From Holophagae bacterium (GTDB taxonomy: Bacteria > Acidobacteriota > Holophagae > Acanthopleuribacterales > Acanthopleuribacteraceae): a DNA stretch of 64,000 nt. Each line of letters begins with the position of its first letter. Positions within the stretch are counted from its first letter, which is position 1. The position numbers and the translations under genes are program-made. Below, in pieces: positions 28,503 to 37,324 of this stretch. Under the pieces are notes generated by a model. That model made no database searches, had not been told where the DNA came from, and saw only the letters and a program-made list of their open reading frames with translations. The DNA lies in NCBI GenBank assembly GCA_029263455.1, contig JAJCXM010000003.1, positions 310,001 through 374,000 on the forward strand, read 5' to 3'.

Positions 28503-30107
28503 TTAAAATGCTCCACTTGTATATCGACTTCTCATGCGTTGGCGTAACACCATGGCGGTACCACTTAGTCCTAAAACCATCACCAACAACAGTAAGGTGG
28601 TTACAAACACCATCGGTATTGCCGCTTCCACGTTGGGAGATTGAAAACCCACATCGTAAATGTGGAATCCCAGATGCATAAACTTGCGTTCTGGATGGAA
28701 ATAGGGGAAAACGTCATCGACCACGAGGTTCGCAGCCAGTTTCGCCACACCCACCAACATCAGCGGTGCCACTTCGCCAGCCGCACGAGCGATGGCCAGA
28801 ATCAGCCCCGTCAACATGCCAGGCATGGACATCGGTAAGACGACACGTAACAGGGTCTGCAGTTTAGTCGCCCCTAACGCCAATGAACCTTCTCTTAAGC
28901 CCTTGGGTACCGCGGAAAGCCCTTCTTCTGTGGCCACAATGACTACTGGCATCGTGAGTAATGCCATGGTGAGACTTGCCCACAACAAACCGCCCGTGCC
29001 AAAAGTTGGCGAAGGTAAACGATTAGAAAAGAACCACTCATCAATCGTGCCACCAATGCCATAGACAAAAAAGCCAAGGCCAAACATGCCGTACACAATT
29101 GAAGGTACGCCAGCCAAGTTGTTCACGGTAATGCGTACCAATCGCACTAAGAAGCCTTCCTTGGCGTATTCACGCAGATAGACGGCCGCGATAACGCCTA
29201 AAGGCATGGTGAAGATACTCATGATGATCACCATGATGGCGGTCCCAAAAATGGCAGGAAACAGGCCACCCTCAGTATTGGCTTCGCGAGGCGCTTCGGT
29301 GATAAGTTCGCTCATGCGTTTGCCATACAAACCCAAACGCGAGAACCAAGACATTTGGTTGGGTTGATAGGATCTTAGGATTTGAAAGAGCGCGATTTCT
29401 TTGATGCGACCATTGACGTCGGTCATCACCACTTTTTGCGTCATCAGCTCGACGCGAAACGATTCAACTTTTGCCCTCAATACTTCGAATTCCGTTTCGT
29501 CGCTGATCGATTCTTCGCGTAAGCGTTGCCAGCGTTCAGAATTCTCTTTGGTATCGATCAGCGCCAGTCGCAAGGATTCTACGTTCTGATTGAGATCTGC
29601 CATTTCATCGGACCAGCGGTTGAGTTCATCTCGTTTGGCGGACATGGTTACCAAGGCACGCTTGAACTCTGAATGTTTGTTTTCGTTGTTCAGCGCAGGT
29701 TGCCCCAATAGCTTCAAATCAGACAGGTAGCCCACGAATTGTCCATGTTCAAGGCGTTCAAGAACATAGACATCATCGGGAAGCTGTTGATTTTGAATTT
29801 CCGATTCCTCAAGCCATTTAAAATCAATGCCATAAAGGTCACGATTACCTGTCTTGATTTGCGTTCCAGCTTTTTCCTTATTGCGTTTAGTCAATTCACC
29901 AAGGGCCTTTGAGCCGTCAGTCATTTCGAATTCATGAATAGACCGCGGCCACAAAGCTGATAGCCCGTTGACGGTCACTAAAACCAACAAGCCAACCAGC
30001 ATCAGAACCGTGGTCAACATGCCTGCAGCAGATAGCCAAACCCATACTTCCCCGCGCGCGTGTCGCCTTGTCATGGACTTGGCGGTAGCTTGATTCTTTG
30101 ATTTCAT
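28503..30107 (-). CDS. pstA: Phosphate ABC transporter permease PstA, long form
   Basis: 534 residues from ATG 30107 (a TTG at 30122 overlapping the pstC stop is the alternative). The C-terminal 270 residues hold six membrane helices and the permease loop [31 protein letters not shown], cited here as [19 protein letters not shown]. The N-terminal 250 residues consist of one membrane helix (about 18-45) and a soluble, probably periplasmic, region with a heptad-like helical part (about 140-215). E. coli PstA has 296 residues; long forms are known in Pseudomonas and Vibrio. pstB follows after one base. Confidence 0.92.
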   Translation of the reverse strand: MKSKNQATAKSMTRRHARGEVWVWLSAAGMLTTVLMLVGLLVLVTVNGLSALWPRSIHEFEMTDGSKALGELTKRNKEKAGTQIKTGNRDLYGIDFKWLEESEIQNQQLPDDVYVLERLEHGQFVGYLSDLKLLGQPALNNENKHSEFKRALVTMSAKRDELNRWSDEMADLNQNVESLRLALIDTKENSERWQRLREESISDETEFEVLRAKVESFRVELMTQKVVMTDVNGRIKEIALFQILRSYQPNQMSWFSRLGLYGKRMSELITEAPREANTEGGLFPAIFGTAIMVIIMSIFTMPLGVIAAVYLREYAKEGFLVRLVRITVNNLAGVPSIVYGMFGLGFFVYGIGGTIDEWFFSNRLPSPTFGTGGLLWASLTMALLTMPVVIVATEEGLSAVPKGLREGSLALGATKLQTLLRVVLPMSMPGMLTGLILAIARAAGEVAPLMLVGVAKLAANLVVDDVFPYFHPERKFMHLGFHIYDVGFQSPNVEAAIPMVFVTTLLLLVMVLGLSGTAMVLRQRMRSRYTSGAF

Positions 30108-30118
30108 CTGAGCCGCCT

Positions 30119-32254
30119 TCAAAATTGTCCGTATCTTTTTCGCAATGAGTGGCGCACGAACTCTGCAGCCGTATTGACCAAGAACGTCAAAGCAAACAGG
30201 ATCAATGCCGTCAGGAAAAGCACGCGATAGAGACTGCCATCAATCGGTGCCTCTGGAATCTCAACCGCAATATTGGCCGACAAGGTACGCATCCCATTAA
30301 AAATGCTCCAATCAAGGACTGGCGTATTGCCAGTAGCCATCAATACAATCATGGTCTCGCCTACGGCACGCCCAAATCCGATCATGGCGGCAGCAAAAAT
30401 CCCGGGACTGGCCATCGGTAGCACCACCTTGCGCAACGTCTGCCACGGTGTGGCGCCGAGCGCCAAAGAAGCGGCGGTCACGTGGGCTGGAACGTTGGAA
30501 AGCGCGTCTTCAGACATGGTGAAAATAATGGGGATCACCGCAAAACCCAAAGCAAAGGCAATGACCACACAGTTTCGTTGATCCACCGCCTGACTGTAGG
30601 CTTGAAAGTACCAAAGCTCAAAATCACCCGCAAACAACCATTCCTGAATGGCGTCACCCGCCAAGACCGAAAAGAGAATAGCCAAGCACAGCAGAGGTAA
30701 TATGCGCACAAATTCCCGACCTGGCTTGCTCTTGCCAAAGGCGTAGCGCCACAGGATCATGCCCACAATCACGGTAGCGGGAACCACAATCAAGGATAAG
30801 AACGTGGCAGGCAGGCGATTCTCCAAAATGGGTGCGAGCCACAAGGCCGCTAAGAAACCAACCACAACCGAAGGGATAGCTGCCATCAATTCAACCGCCG
30901 GTTTGATGAATCGTTTCCAACGCGGATCCATCAGGTAGCTGGTGTACATCGCGCCCAATAACGCAATTGGCAACGCAAATATGAGGCTGTACAAGGTGCC
31001 TTTCAAGCTGCCCCGCACCAAAGGCACCAAACTCAATTTGGGCTCAAAATCGTCGGTTGATGCGGATGATTGCCACGCAAATGTAGGCTCCAAGTAGCCT
31101 TCGTACCAAACCTTAGTCCACAGAATCCCAGCACTGATTTCTATGTGAGGTCCGTAAATCTCCCATGTCCAAAACTTGTTACTAACATCCTGTCCAATCA
31201 CGACCTGACCTTGATGGTTCACCATGATTTGCTTCAGTTCATGGTCACCTCTGAGGCGAACAGCCTCTTGCTCGGTTGTGGTGTGGAATTGGGACACCGT
31301 GCCATCCTGCCTCAAAACAAACACACTCTTGTCTCGGAATGAGGGAACTAATTGGCGTGCTCCGTTCCAGTCTTTCTCAAACCTATGGACTTCCACAAAT
31401 TGGTTACTGGCAAAGAACCAGGTACTCAGACGGGTATCACTGGCAACGACCAATGACTCATCACCGAAGAGCAACGTCATCTTATGGATGGGCGATCCCG
31501 TATTTATGCGTGTTCGTTCGCTCGGTTCTGAATCGGCTTCAATACGCCAAACCACCAATTCCCCGTTGCCAGAGCCAGCGTAAAGATCTCTTCCATCCCG
31601 ACTCAGAGAAAAATCCGTCAGGCCTGGGAGGAGCACGCTTGATGCGGACGTTACGCGTTCCACCTCGCCAAACAGATCCTCTTCTTCGGTTTCCGAAGTA
31701 ATAAGCAGCTGATCTTCGATTTGTTCCACAACGACCCGTCCAGAATCGGTGGCGCGCATCAAGTTGCGCATCACGCCCTGGCCAGAAAACATGGCAAGGG
31801 TTTCGTGTTGGGGCTCAATGCGTCGATTGCCGACCTCGTCGAAGACCGATTTGAACTCAATTTGTTCCAGAGAAGTGATGCCGTCGCTCCAGGTTAGGGT
31901 GATGAGGTTCTGTGGATCGGCGTCGGCATAAACAATTTCCGCGTTTTGCCGCAGCACTTTACTGGATCTAGCTTCCTGAGTTTGTAACTTGATAAAGACA
32001 AGTCGACCTTGACGGTCCAGTCGATAGGCATTTTCTTGATAGTCATCCAGCGAAAACGCGACTATGTCCGATGCTTGCAAATCGATTTGAGTTACTTTTT
32101 CCACCCGCGCATTGCCAAATAATGGCCAAGCGACGCGGACCATTAACAAGATCATGACGGCCATACACAAAATAACCGCTAATCCGCCTAAGGTAATAAG
32201 CCATTTGGCAGCGCGGTCCATGAAATGTATCCGCCGTCGTCTATTCTGGTCCAT
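30119..32254 (-). CDS. pstC: Phosphate ABC transporter permease PstC, long form with propeller-like insert
   Basis: 711 residues from ATG 32254 (TTG at 32266 also in frame). One membrane helix near residues 15-40 is followed by about 330 soluble residues that read as a WD40-like propeller (GLTDFSLSRDGRDLYAGSGNGELVVWRIE, in part: SRDGRDLYAGSGNGELVVW). The permease domain with six helices follows, including MAAIPSVVVGFLAALWLAP and the loop EDALSNVPAHVTAASLALGATPWQ. Standard PstC has about 320 residues. The extra domain is presumably periplasmic and could sense or contact PstS. The stop overlaps the upstream TTG of pstA. Confidence 0.92.
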   Translation of the reverse strand: MDQNRRRRIHFMDRAAKWLITLGGLAVILCMAVMILLMVRVAWPLFGNARVEKVTQIDLQASDIVAFSLDDYQENAYRLDRQGRLVFIKLQTQEARSSKVLRQNAEIVYADADPQNLITLTWSDGITSLEQIEFKSVFDEVGNRRIEPQHETLAMFSGQGVMRNLMRATDSGRVVVEQIEDQLLITSETEEEDLFGEVERVTSASSVLLPGLTDFSLSRDGRDLYAGSGNGELVVWRIEADSEPSERTRINTGSPIHKMTLLFGDESLVVASDTRLSTWFFASNQFVEVHRFEKDWNGARQLVPSFRDKSVFVLRQDGTVSQFHTTTEQEAVRLRGDHELKQIMVNHQGQVVIGQDVSNKFWTWEIYGPHIEISAGILWTKVWYEGYLEPTFAWQSSASTDDFEPKLSLVPLVRGSLKGTLYSLIFALPIALLGAMYTSYLMDPRWKRFIKPAVELMAAIPSVVVGFLAALWLAPILENRLPATFLSLIVVPATVIVGMILWRYAFGKSKPGREFVRILPLLCLAILFSVLAGDAIQEWLFAGDFELWYFQAYSQAVDQRNCVVIAFALGFAVIPIIFTMSEDALSNVPAHVTAASLALGATPWQTLRKVVLPMASPGIFAAAMIGFGRAVGETMIVLMATGNTPVLDWSIFNGMRTLSANIAVEIPEAPIDGSLYRVLFLTALILFALTFLVNTAAEFVRHSLRKRYGQF

Positions 32255-32277
32255 CGATCCATCCAAATCCTAAGTCA

Positions 32278-32296
32278 AGGGGGCCAACGGCCCCCC
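32278..32296 (-). promoter_or_regulatory. Intercistronic hairpin between pstS and pstC
   Basis: A GC-rich stem, AGGGGGCC-AAC-GGCCCCCCT as read on the plus strand, sits between the pstS stop and the pstC start. No run of T follows on the transcribed (minus) strand, so it is unlikely to be a full terminator. Hairpins after the binding-protein gene of ABC operons commonly stabilise its mRNA and give the binding protein in excess over the permease; that role is inferred here. Confidence 0.65.
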
Positions 32297-32307
32297 TCTT
32301 ATTGGCT

Positions 32308-33267
32308 TCAATCAAGTAAAGCGAGTTGTTTGTCTGCGACCTTTGCGGGCAAAGGAATGTAGCCGCTCTTGACCACAACTTCTTGACCTGCTTTTGACAG
32401 GACATAACGAAGAAACTCTTTGACCACCAAAGGCAGCTCTTCACTTGGCTTTTTGCTGATATAGACGTACAAGAGCCGACCCAACGGATAGTCACCAGCT
32501 AGCACGTTTTCTGCTGTCGCTTCAAAATAGACACCTTCCGTTTTTGCCAACTTGAGTGTCTTCACACCGGATGTTTGATAACCAATCCCGGAATAACCAA
32601 TGCCCGAAGTGTCCTCTGTAATGCCCATCACAACAGAAGCAGAGCCGGGTTGTTCTTTGACCTGATCTTTAAAGTCACCTTTAAAAAGGGCGTGTTTTTT
32701 GAAATAGCCGTAGGTTCCAGAAGCCGAGTTTCTGCCGTACAAACTCAAGGGTTGCTTGCCCAAGGCTCCGCTCACGCCCAGCTGACTCCAGGTAGTGATT
32801 TCTTCTGCCAACCCACCCTTACGGGTTTTTGAAAAGATGGCGTCAACCTGTGCCAGGGTCAGTTCTTGCAACGGATTGTCTTTATTGACGTACACGGCAA
32901 GCGCGTCCAATGCCACGCCAACGGCCGTTGCCTTGAATCCACGTTTTTGCTCAAAAGTCTCCATTTCTTCACGTTTCATTTTGCGTGACATGGGCCCGAG
33001 TTGAGAAACGCCTTCGGAAAGCGCGGGTGGAGCCGTACTTGAACCTTTACCTTCTACTTGGATGGCGACATTGGGGTAGTGCTTTTTGAATCCCTCTGAC
33101 CACAAAGCCATTAGGTTGTTTAGCGTGTCTGAACCGACACTGTTGATGCTGCCGGAAACACCAGCTACTTGCACATAGTCGGCTAACATTTCGTCAACCT
33201 CAGCTGGCGTCTGAGCTAAGCAAAACGCCGAGAGCATGGCCACAACAAGGCTCAATCGATACTTCAT
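32308..33267 (-). CDS. pstS: Phosphate-binding protein PstS
   Basis: 319 residues from ATG 33267, chosen because GGAGG lies six bases upstream. A signal peptide (MKYRLSLVVAMLSAFCLAQ) precedes a type-II periplasmic-binding fold: GSINSVGSDTLNNLM near the N-terminus, ALSEGVSQLGPMSRKMK (typical phosphate-contact loop), GRNSASGTYGYFK, and a C-terminal LRYVLSKAGQEVV. It captures phosphate in the periplasm for PstCA. It sits between the porin gene (27 bp upstream) and pstC, and a hairpin follows it. Confidence 0.95.
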   Translation of the reverse strand: MKYRLSLVVAMLSAFCLAQTPAEVDEMLADYVQVAGVSGSINSVGSDTLNNLMALWSEGFKKHYPNVAIQVEGKGSSTAPPALSEGVSQLGPMSRKMKREEMETFEQKRGFKATAVGVALDALAVYVNKDNPLQELTLAQVDAIFSKTRKGGLAEEITTWSQLGVSGALGKQPLSLYGRNSASGTYGYFKKHALFKGDFKDQVKEQPGSASVVMGITEDTSGIGYSGIGYQTSGVKTLKLAKTEGVYFEATAENVLAGDYPLGRLLYVYISKKPSEELPLVVKEFLRYVLSKAGQEVVVKSGYIPLPAKVADKQLALLD

Positions 33268-33294
33268 ATCTTTCCTCCGCAAAATTATGGATCG

Positions 33295-34311
33295 TTAAAA
33301 CTTCACATTGCAGTCCAGTTGGACCCGCAAGAAATCACTCGTGTCGGAGAGAATGCCTTCGCTGTGTGCAATCGACAGACTCCAGGTCACGTGTTTACTG
33401 AATTGGTAGTTACCGGAGACTTGATGACCTTCGCGATCGGCGAAGCCAAAGTCGCTATCCGCGAAAGCTCCGACGACGGCATTGGCTTCGATGTGGGCAT
33501 ATTTGTATTTCAGGTCCCACTCACCTGCCTGCTTGGCCTTTCCATAAGACAAGAACAAGGCGTAAGCGATATCATTTGATTCGACCCCACTTGGCGCATC
33601 CTCAGACAGGTTATTGACAAAATGAACGGTGGCTTTCAACTTTTTGTCGGTATTCAATACATAGGATCCAACAACGTCGAGTAAGTGAAAATCCGAGGCT
33701 GCACTGTTGTTGCCGGCGCTCGGCAGGCCAGCGTCCGTCAAGTCGCTATAGTGGTAATAACCAAGAGCCGCTAATCCGCGGTCAAACTTCCTACCAACCT
33801 GGCCCGCCAGCAAATTTGAATCTGTTTTTGAGCTCTGTTCTTCGACCATGAATTGTCCCAAATGGACAAAGGTCTTGTCCCCAAATGACTGCGACAAGCC
33901 TTCCGGGTTAACGTCTGAGTCCCACAAGATATTGGTGGTTTCAAAAGGGTTGGCAATTTTTCCGGCTGCGATCACGCCGTTGTTGAGCTTGTATTCGACA
34001 AAGACACGATCTATCCAGATCTCTTTGCCACTGAATCCATCGTCGAAAGACTGATTGGTTGATGTGGGTTCGCCGGCCCCACTCGCCAGTCGAAAACCGA
34101 AATCAAGTTTATCGCTGATGGCCTTTTCACCGGCCAATCGCAGTCGAAAACGACCGCGGTTTCGGTCTTTACTGACGTCATTGTCCGTTCCTTCATAACG
34201 AAGGCGCAAATCGCCCTTAAAAGTCCAATCTGATATCCACGCAGGCAAATCGCCTGCAAATCCAATGAAGCCCATAAAAGAGCCCAAGCATACTGCTAAC
34301 CATCGATTCAT
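33295..34311 (-). CDS. Putative porin of the phosphate operon
   Basis: 338 residues from ATG 34311 (GAGG upstream); the frame is open to 34386 but the ATG gives a clean signal peptide (MNRWLAVCLGSFMGFIGFAG). Alternating beta strands (GDLRLRYEGTD, GRFRLRLAGEKAISDKLDFGFRLASG, VFVEYKLNNGVIAAGKI) end in a C-terminal aromatic residue (LDCNVKF), as expected for an outer-membrane barrel recognised by Bam. It resembles the putative-porin family (Porin_5-like). As the first gene behind the Pho box it probably provides phosphate uptake across the outer membrane, like OprP/PhoE in function though not evidently in sequence. Confidence 0.82.
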   Translation of the reverse strand: MNRWLAVCLGSFMGFIGFAGDLPAWISDWTFKGDLRLRYEGTDNDVSKDRNRGRFRLRLAGEKAISDKLDFGFRLASGAGEPTSTNQSFDDGFSGKEIWIDRVFVEYKLNNGVIAAGKIANPFETTNILWDSDVNPEGLSQSFGDKTFVHLGQFMVEEQSSKTDSNLLAGQVGRKFDRGLAALGYYHYSDLTDAGLPSAGNNSAASDFHLLDVVGSYVLNTDKKLKATVHFVNNLSEDAPSGVESNDIAYALFLSYGKAKQAGEWDLKYKYAHIEANAVVGAFADSDFGFADREGHQVSGNYQFSKHVTWSLSIAHSEGILSDTSDFLRVQLDCNVKF

Positions 34312-34405
34312 GTTGACCGTCCTCGGTATCCAGAATCCGCAGGAACGACTTGCTCGAACTGCGGTTAGAAAGCGATCTCTCGCCACCGCAAGATTACCTG
34401 TTTCG

Positions 34406-34445
34406 GGTTAGGCCAACATAGATTTAATGTTAGGTTTTTGTTAGG
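34406..34445 (-). promoter_or_regulatory. Pho box (four 7-bp units, 11-bp period) and -10 element of the pst operon
   Basis: Read on the minus strand the units are CCTAACA, CCTAACA, ATCTATG and CCTAACC, separated by AAAA, TTAA and TTGG, so the starts are exactly 11 bp apart. This is the architecture bound by PhoB dimers (7-bp direct repeats with 4-bp spacers). Nine bases after the last unit comes TAATCT (34396-34391), a good -10, with no -35, as expected of a PhoB-activated sigma-70 promoter. Transcription would begin near 34384, giving a leader of about 70 bases before the porin ATG. PhoB is encoded in the operon, so this predicts autoregulation. Confidence 0.85.
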
Positions 34446-34525
34446 CGCATAAGGTGCTTAATCTAAGCCACTTAAGCAATAGCCTAATAATCGACGTGGC
34501 CTTCTTAGATATGCCGAACCGCTCC

Positions 34526-34646
34526 CTCTCAGGCAGAGTGCGGCGTCGACAGGAGCTAAAGTGACTGAGGCATGCTTTCAATGAAGACAATATATGAGAC
34601 GAAATGAACCTGTCTGCGAATCAAGCGCAGCGAGGTTCGCTAGCGC
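34526..34646 (+). repeat. Imperfect direct repeat, copy 1 (left of HigBA-like pair)
   Basis: About 121 bp that recur at 35571-35693 on the other side of the toxin-antitoxin pair. Shared landmarks are AGTGCGGCGTCGACAGGAGC, GACTGAGGCA, ATGAGACGAAATGA and CTGCGAATCAAG. The end is palindromic (GCGC-AGCGA-GGT-TCGCT-AGCGC). No coding capacity. Confidence 0.85.
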
Positions 34647-34745
34647 AAAAAACGGGAGCTACGTGTAAGTTCAATTTTCCCTTTTGGTCACTGAAGTCTT
34701 CATGCAAGAACTTGGCGTCTATGCCACATAGTGATATAGTTGCAC

Positions 34746-35162
34746 ATGACGCGCGTCTTTGTTACCAAGGTGTTTGCTAAGTGGTTGAAAACGCAGAGTA
34801 AGTCTGGACTAACAAACATGGACCTATGCCATGCTGTCACTGAGATGAAGAAAGGGCTAATCGATGCCGATTTAGGTGGCGGCGTACTAAAGAAACGAGT
34901 GAGATTGGCTGGACGAGGAAAGAGCCCAGGCTATCGAACAATAGTGGTCACGAATAAAAACGACAGATGGTTTTTCGTCCACGGATTTAAGAAGAGTGAA
35001 AAAGACAATATTGGAACAAAAGAACTTAAGGCTCTAAAGAAACTGAGCAGTGACTTGCTTCCCCTCGACGTCAATCAAATTGCACAAGCGGTTACCAACG
35101 GAATGATGACTGAAATCTGCGGCGATACCAGCGCTAAAGAAAGGAAACACGATGAGCACTAA
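34746..35162 (+). CDS. RelE/HigB-like toxin of a type II toxin-antitoxin pair
   Basis: 138 residues from ATG 34746. The profile fits the HigB2/RelE group (PF06296-like): an N-terminal FVTKVFAKWLKTQ, LCHAVTEMKKGLIDADLGGGVLKKRVRL, then GRGKSPGYRTIVV and FFVHGFKKSEKDNI with a KELKAL helix. Members are ribosome-dependent or free mRNA endonucleases. The stop overlaps the start of the antitoxin gene by 11 bp, toxin first, the usual order for hig pairs. The pair is bracketed by 120-bp direct repeats, suggesting it arrived as a unit. Confidence 0.85.
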   Translation: MTRVFVTKVFAKWLKTQSKSGLTNMDLCHAVTEMKKGLIDADLGGGVLKKRVRLAGRGKSPGYRTIVVTNKNDRWFFVHGFKKSEKDNIGTKELKALKKLSSDLLPLDVNQIAQAVTNGMMTEICGDTSAKERKHDEH

Positions 35163-35463
35163 AAACCCGATCCTTGAATCAGTATACGAAACGGCGAGCG
35201 ATCTCCAAAAGTTGGGTTTTATCAACGCAAAGCGCTTGTCCGAATACAAGGAGCTATGCATTGATCCATCTATGGAATTTAGCCCCGAACGGATTCGCAA
35301 AATACGATCACAACTTAACGTTAGCCAAGTTGCTTTGGCGACCTTCATCAATGTATCTCCTTCAGCAGTTCGAAAGTGGGAACAGGGTGACAAGAATCCT
35401 AGCGGACCCGCAAAAAGGATCTTGGACTTATTGGAGCGCAAGGGCCTAAGCGTATTGATCTGA
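35152..35463 (+). CDS. HigA/NadS-like antitoxin (helix-turn-helix)
   Basis: 103 residues from ATG 35152, with AAGGAAA upstream. The C-terminal half is an XRE-type helix-turn-helix, IRKIRSQLNVSQVALATFINVSPSAVRKWEQG (in part: LNVSQVALATFINVSPSAV), with the WEQGxxxPSGPAxRIL ending that is characteristic of HigA2/NadS antitoxins. The N-terminal half would neutralise the toxin. It overlaps the toxin gene and probably represses the pair's promoter. Confidence 0.9.
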   Translation: MSTKNPILESVYETASDLQKLGFINAKRLSEYKELCIDPSMEFSPERIRKIRSQLNVSQVALATFINVSPSAVRKWEQGDKNPSGPAKRILDLLERKGLSVLI

Positions 35464-35570
35464 GTGGTTCATTGGCCAAAGAAATACATCAAGCATCCAC
35501 TCCGCAATGATCCCTGCCTGAGTCAGGCTCCGATTTGGAGTCCGTGCACCCAGCTGCCGCTGCGGATTGC

Positions 35571-35693
35571 TCTTTCAGGCGGAGTGCGGCGTCGACAGGA
35601 GCCTAAGCGACTGAGGCACCGCTTTCGACGAAGACAATGAATGAGACGAAATGACCCCGTCTGCGAATCAAGTGCAGCGAGGTTCGCTAGCAC
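35571..35693 (+). repeat. Imperfect direct repeat, copy 2 (right of HigBA-like pair)
   Basis: Matches 34526-34646 in the same orientation with scattered substitutions (for example CTCTTTCAGGCGG here, CTCTCAGGCAG there), so the duplication is not recent. Together the copies bracket the toxin-antitoxin pair. Confidence 0.85.
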
Positions 35694-35773
35694 TGAATGA
35701 AGCTATTACGAAGAAATTCCTCGATCACAACGCGTCTTATATTCCCAAAGCGCCAAAGCGCGACAGGATATAG

Positions 35774-35793
35774 CCCCGACCGAGAGGTCGGGG
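35774..35793. repeat. Perfect 8-bp GC-rich hairpin
   Basis: CCCCGACC-GAGA-GGTCGGGG, a perfect stem with a GNRA tetraloop. No T-tract follows on either strand, so it is more likely a dispersed palindromic repeat than a terminator. Confidence 0.7.
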
Positions 35794-35984
35794 TAAGGTG
35801 ACAAAAACGATCCAGAGCCCCCAGAGGCGGCACGTCCTGCCTCAATCATTTCAACTGATAAACCGCCGTTTAACGAAGGTAATAAAATATTTGATGCCAA
35901 CATTTTGCATTAAAATCGAATCAAAATTTACCGTCCCGACCTTCTGCCGCCCAATGGGGCTCTCTGCCGATATTGGACGTTTGA

Positions 35985-36004
35985 CCCCGGCCTTACGACC
36001 GGGG
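35985..36004. repeat. GC-rich hairpin
   Basis: CCCCGG-CCTTACGA-CCGGGG with GCTAAA after it. The second hairpin of this type within 250 bp, in a stretch without genes. Confidence 0.6.
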
Positions 36005-36070
36005 CTAAACTCTGACGCCTCTGTGAGGCTGAAACCCCGGTGATCGTCGGCGACTCAAGCTTCAAGCTGC

Positions 36071-36177
36071 AAGCTCCGATTTGGAGTGCATGCGGATTGC
36101 TGCCGCTTTTGACCAGTGCGCCGAAGCAGGTGAAGCAGCGACCTCGATGAGCCTGCTTGTCGGGCGCAATGCTTCAA
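36071..36177 (+). repeat. Long inverted repeat, left copy
   Basis: About 107 bp whose reverse complement occurs at 44273-44378. Landmarks: GCTCCGATTTGGAGTGC, TGCTGCCGCTTT, GACCAGT, ACGACCTCGATGAGC and GCGCAATGCTT. A third, partial copy of the first 16 bases lies at 35528-35543. The two full copies bracket 8 kb of accessory sequence. Confidence 0.8.
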
Positions 36178-36643
36178 GTCCTAGTCGAGCAAATTGTCGC
36201 CCCTCCTGGGATCGCCGAGTTTCACTCGGCAAGGGTCTATACTCCCTCAAAGTTATGACACTTCCGTATTCTCGTCTCACGAAAAAATTGACTTCTTAAT
36301 TACGTAGTTCTAGAGCTAAGAGCCCAAATCAATCCAGAGAACTTTCGTTCGTCGTCCAAACGGTAAAGGCCTGACTTCGTCAAATTTATGCTCATGCCGA
36401 CTGCAATCGCCCGAGTGCTAGCCTGCTAGGTCGTCCTTGCTGATATCGTCATCAAACAAGAACGCCTGTGTGCCGCGCCATCACTCTTGCCAATGCAGGA
36501 CGCACCCTACGGTTTAAGGCGGAATAGATCCCCACCTTCAGAATCGAGTTCAATTGGCAGATGCGTGCCATCAATTCTGGGATTTCATAAATGGACGATA
36601 GACTCACTTCCCGACAACTTGTCCCCTTAAGACCTTACCAATA

Positions 36644-36940
36644 TTAGGTTGTCAAGAAAGCTACTGCTGATTGTTCGGCGAGCCAGCGCGCCACTTTGCC
36701 ATTACTCGCTAGCGTTTTATGTTGATGAGACGACGCAATCTCAATATTACTCCTCAAGTCGGTGACAGCCCACCACCAAATATTAATGCCATCTGTGTCG
36801 TCCATCCATTCGGCCCTAAGGAGCAGTCCCGCCCAATTGGACGTACAATCATCTTCAAGATCTCCTGACCACTGAGGGTATGACTCTTTTGCGAGCAAGG
36901 TTTGCCAATCTTTAATCTCCAGTTTAGGCATTGCGCTCAT
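36644..36940 (-). CDS. Small hypothetical protein
   Basis: 98 residues from ATG 36940, with AAGGAG six bases upstream; a TTG five codons earlier is also in frame. Composition is coding-like (W and acidic residues: DWQTLLAKESYPQWSGDLEDDCTSNWAG in parts), then EWMDDTDGINIWWWAVTD. I do not recognise a family. The stretch resembles small soluble proteins that sit in accessory regions, and no transmembrane segment is visible. It stands alone between repeat-rich stretches. Confidence 0.6.
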   Translation of the reverse strand: MSAMPKLEIKDWQTLLAKESYPQWSGDLEDDCTSNWAGLLLRAEWMDDTDGINIWWWAVTDLRSNIEIASSHQHKTLASNGKVARWLAEQSAVAFLTT

Positions 36941-37324
36941 TGTGTACTCCTTCAACCGCCCTTTCTTTAAGGGAACTTACCTATTGGTCCAGCCTATTGT
37001 CAATTCCGACGTTATTTGGTGTTGAGGTAGCCTAAACAGCTTCTTTACAACGCTATTGAGTACACTTGCTCACAAATTTGTCAAATTCGCTATTGTGCGA
37101 TTCGCCATGTGTGCCACTCGTTGTCGGGAAAACGAACTCGGATACCTCCCTGTTCTTAAGCCTCGGGCCTACGTAACCCTTTGGGTCAGTCTTCTTATCG
37201 CAAGTCATTGATATTAAGTGCTTTATCTCGTGAGTGGCCGTTCGAGTTCTGGGATTTCAAAAGTATGGGTCGTGATGCTTAGTGCCTGCAAAATGTCTCA
37301 CCCAAGAAAAGGCGGCAACAGTTC
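36941..37324. other. Intergenic region without recognisable content
   Basis: Contains the promoter side of the 98-residue gene and the 3' side of the next leftward gene. I see no repeat of the accessory families, no terminator with a T-tract and no coding frame with plausible composition. Confidence 0.4.

Larger units (their letters stand above)
35464..36643. other. Gene-poor repeat region
   Basis: About 1.2 kb with no coding frame I trust. It holds copy 2 of the 120-bp repeat (35571-35693), two strong GC hairpins at 35774-35793 (CCCCGACC-GAGA-GGTCGGGG) and 35985-36004 (CCCCGG-CCTTACGA-CCGGGG), and one copy of a repeat found inverted at 44273-44378. The stretch 36300-36640 shows nothing recognisable. 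Confidence 0.7.

Noticed and set aside
34446-34525. Promoter for the toxin gene read from the Pho box outwards.
   Set aside because: The Pho box orientation and -10 fit only the leftward operon; no comparable -10 was seen on the right.
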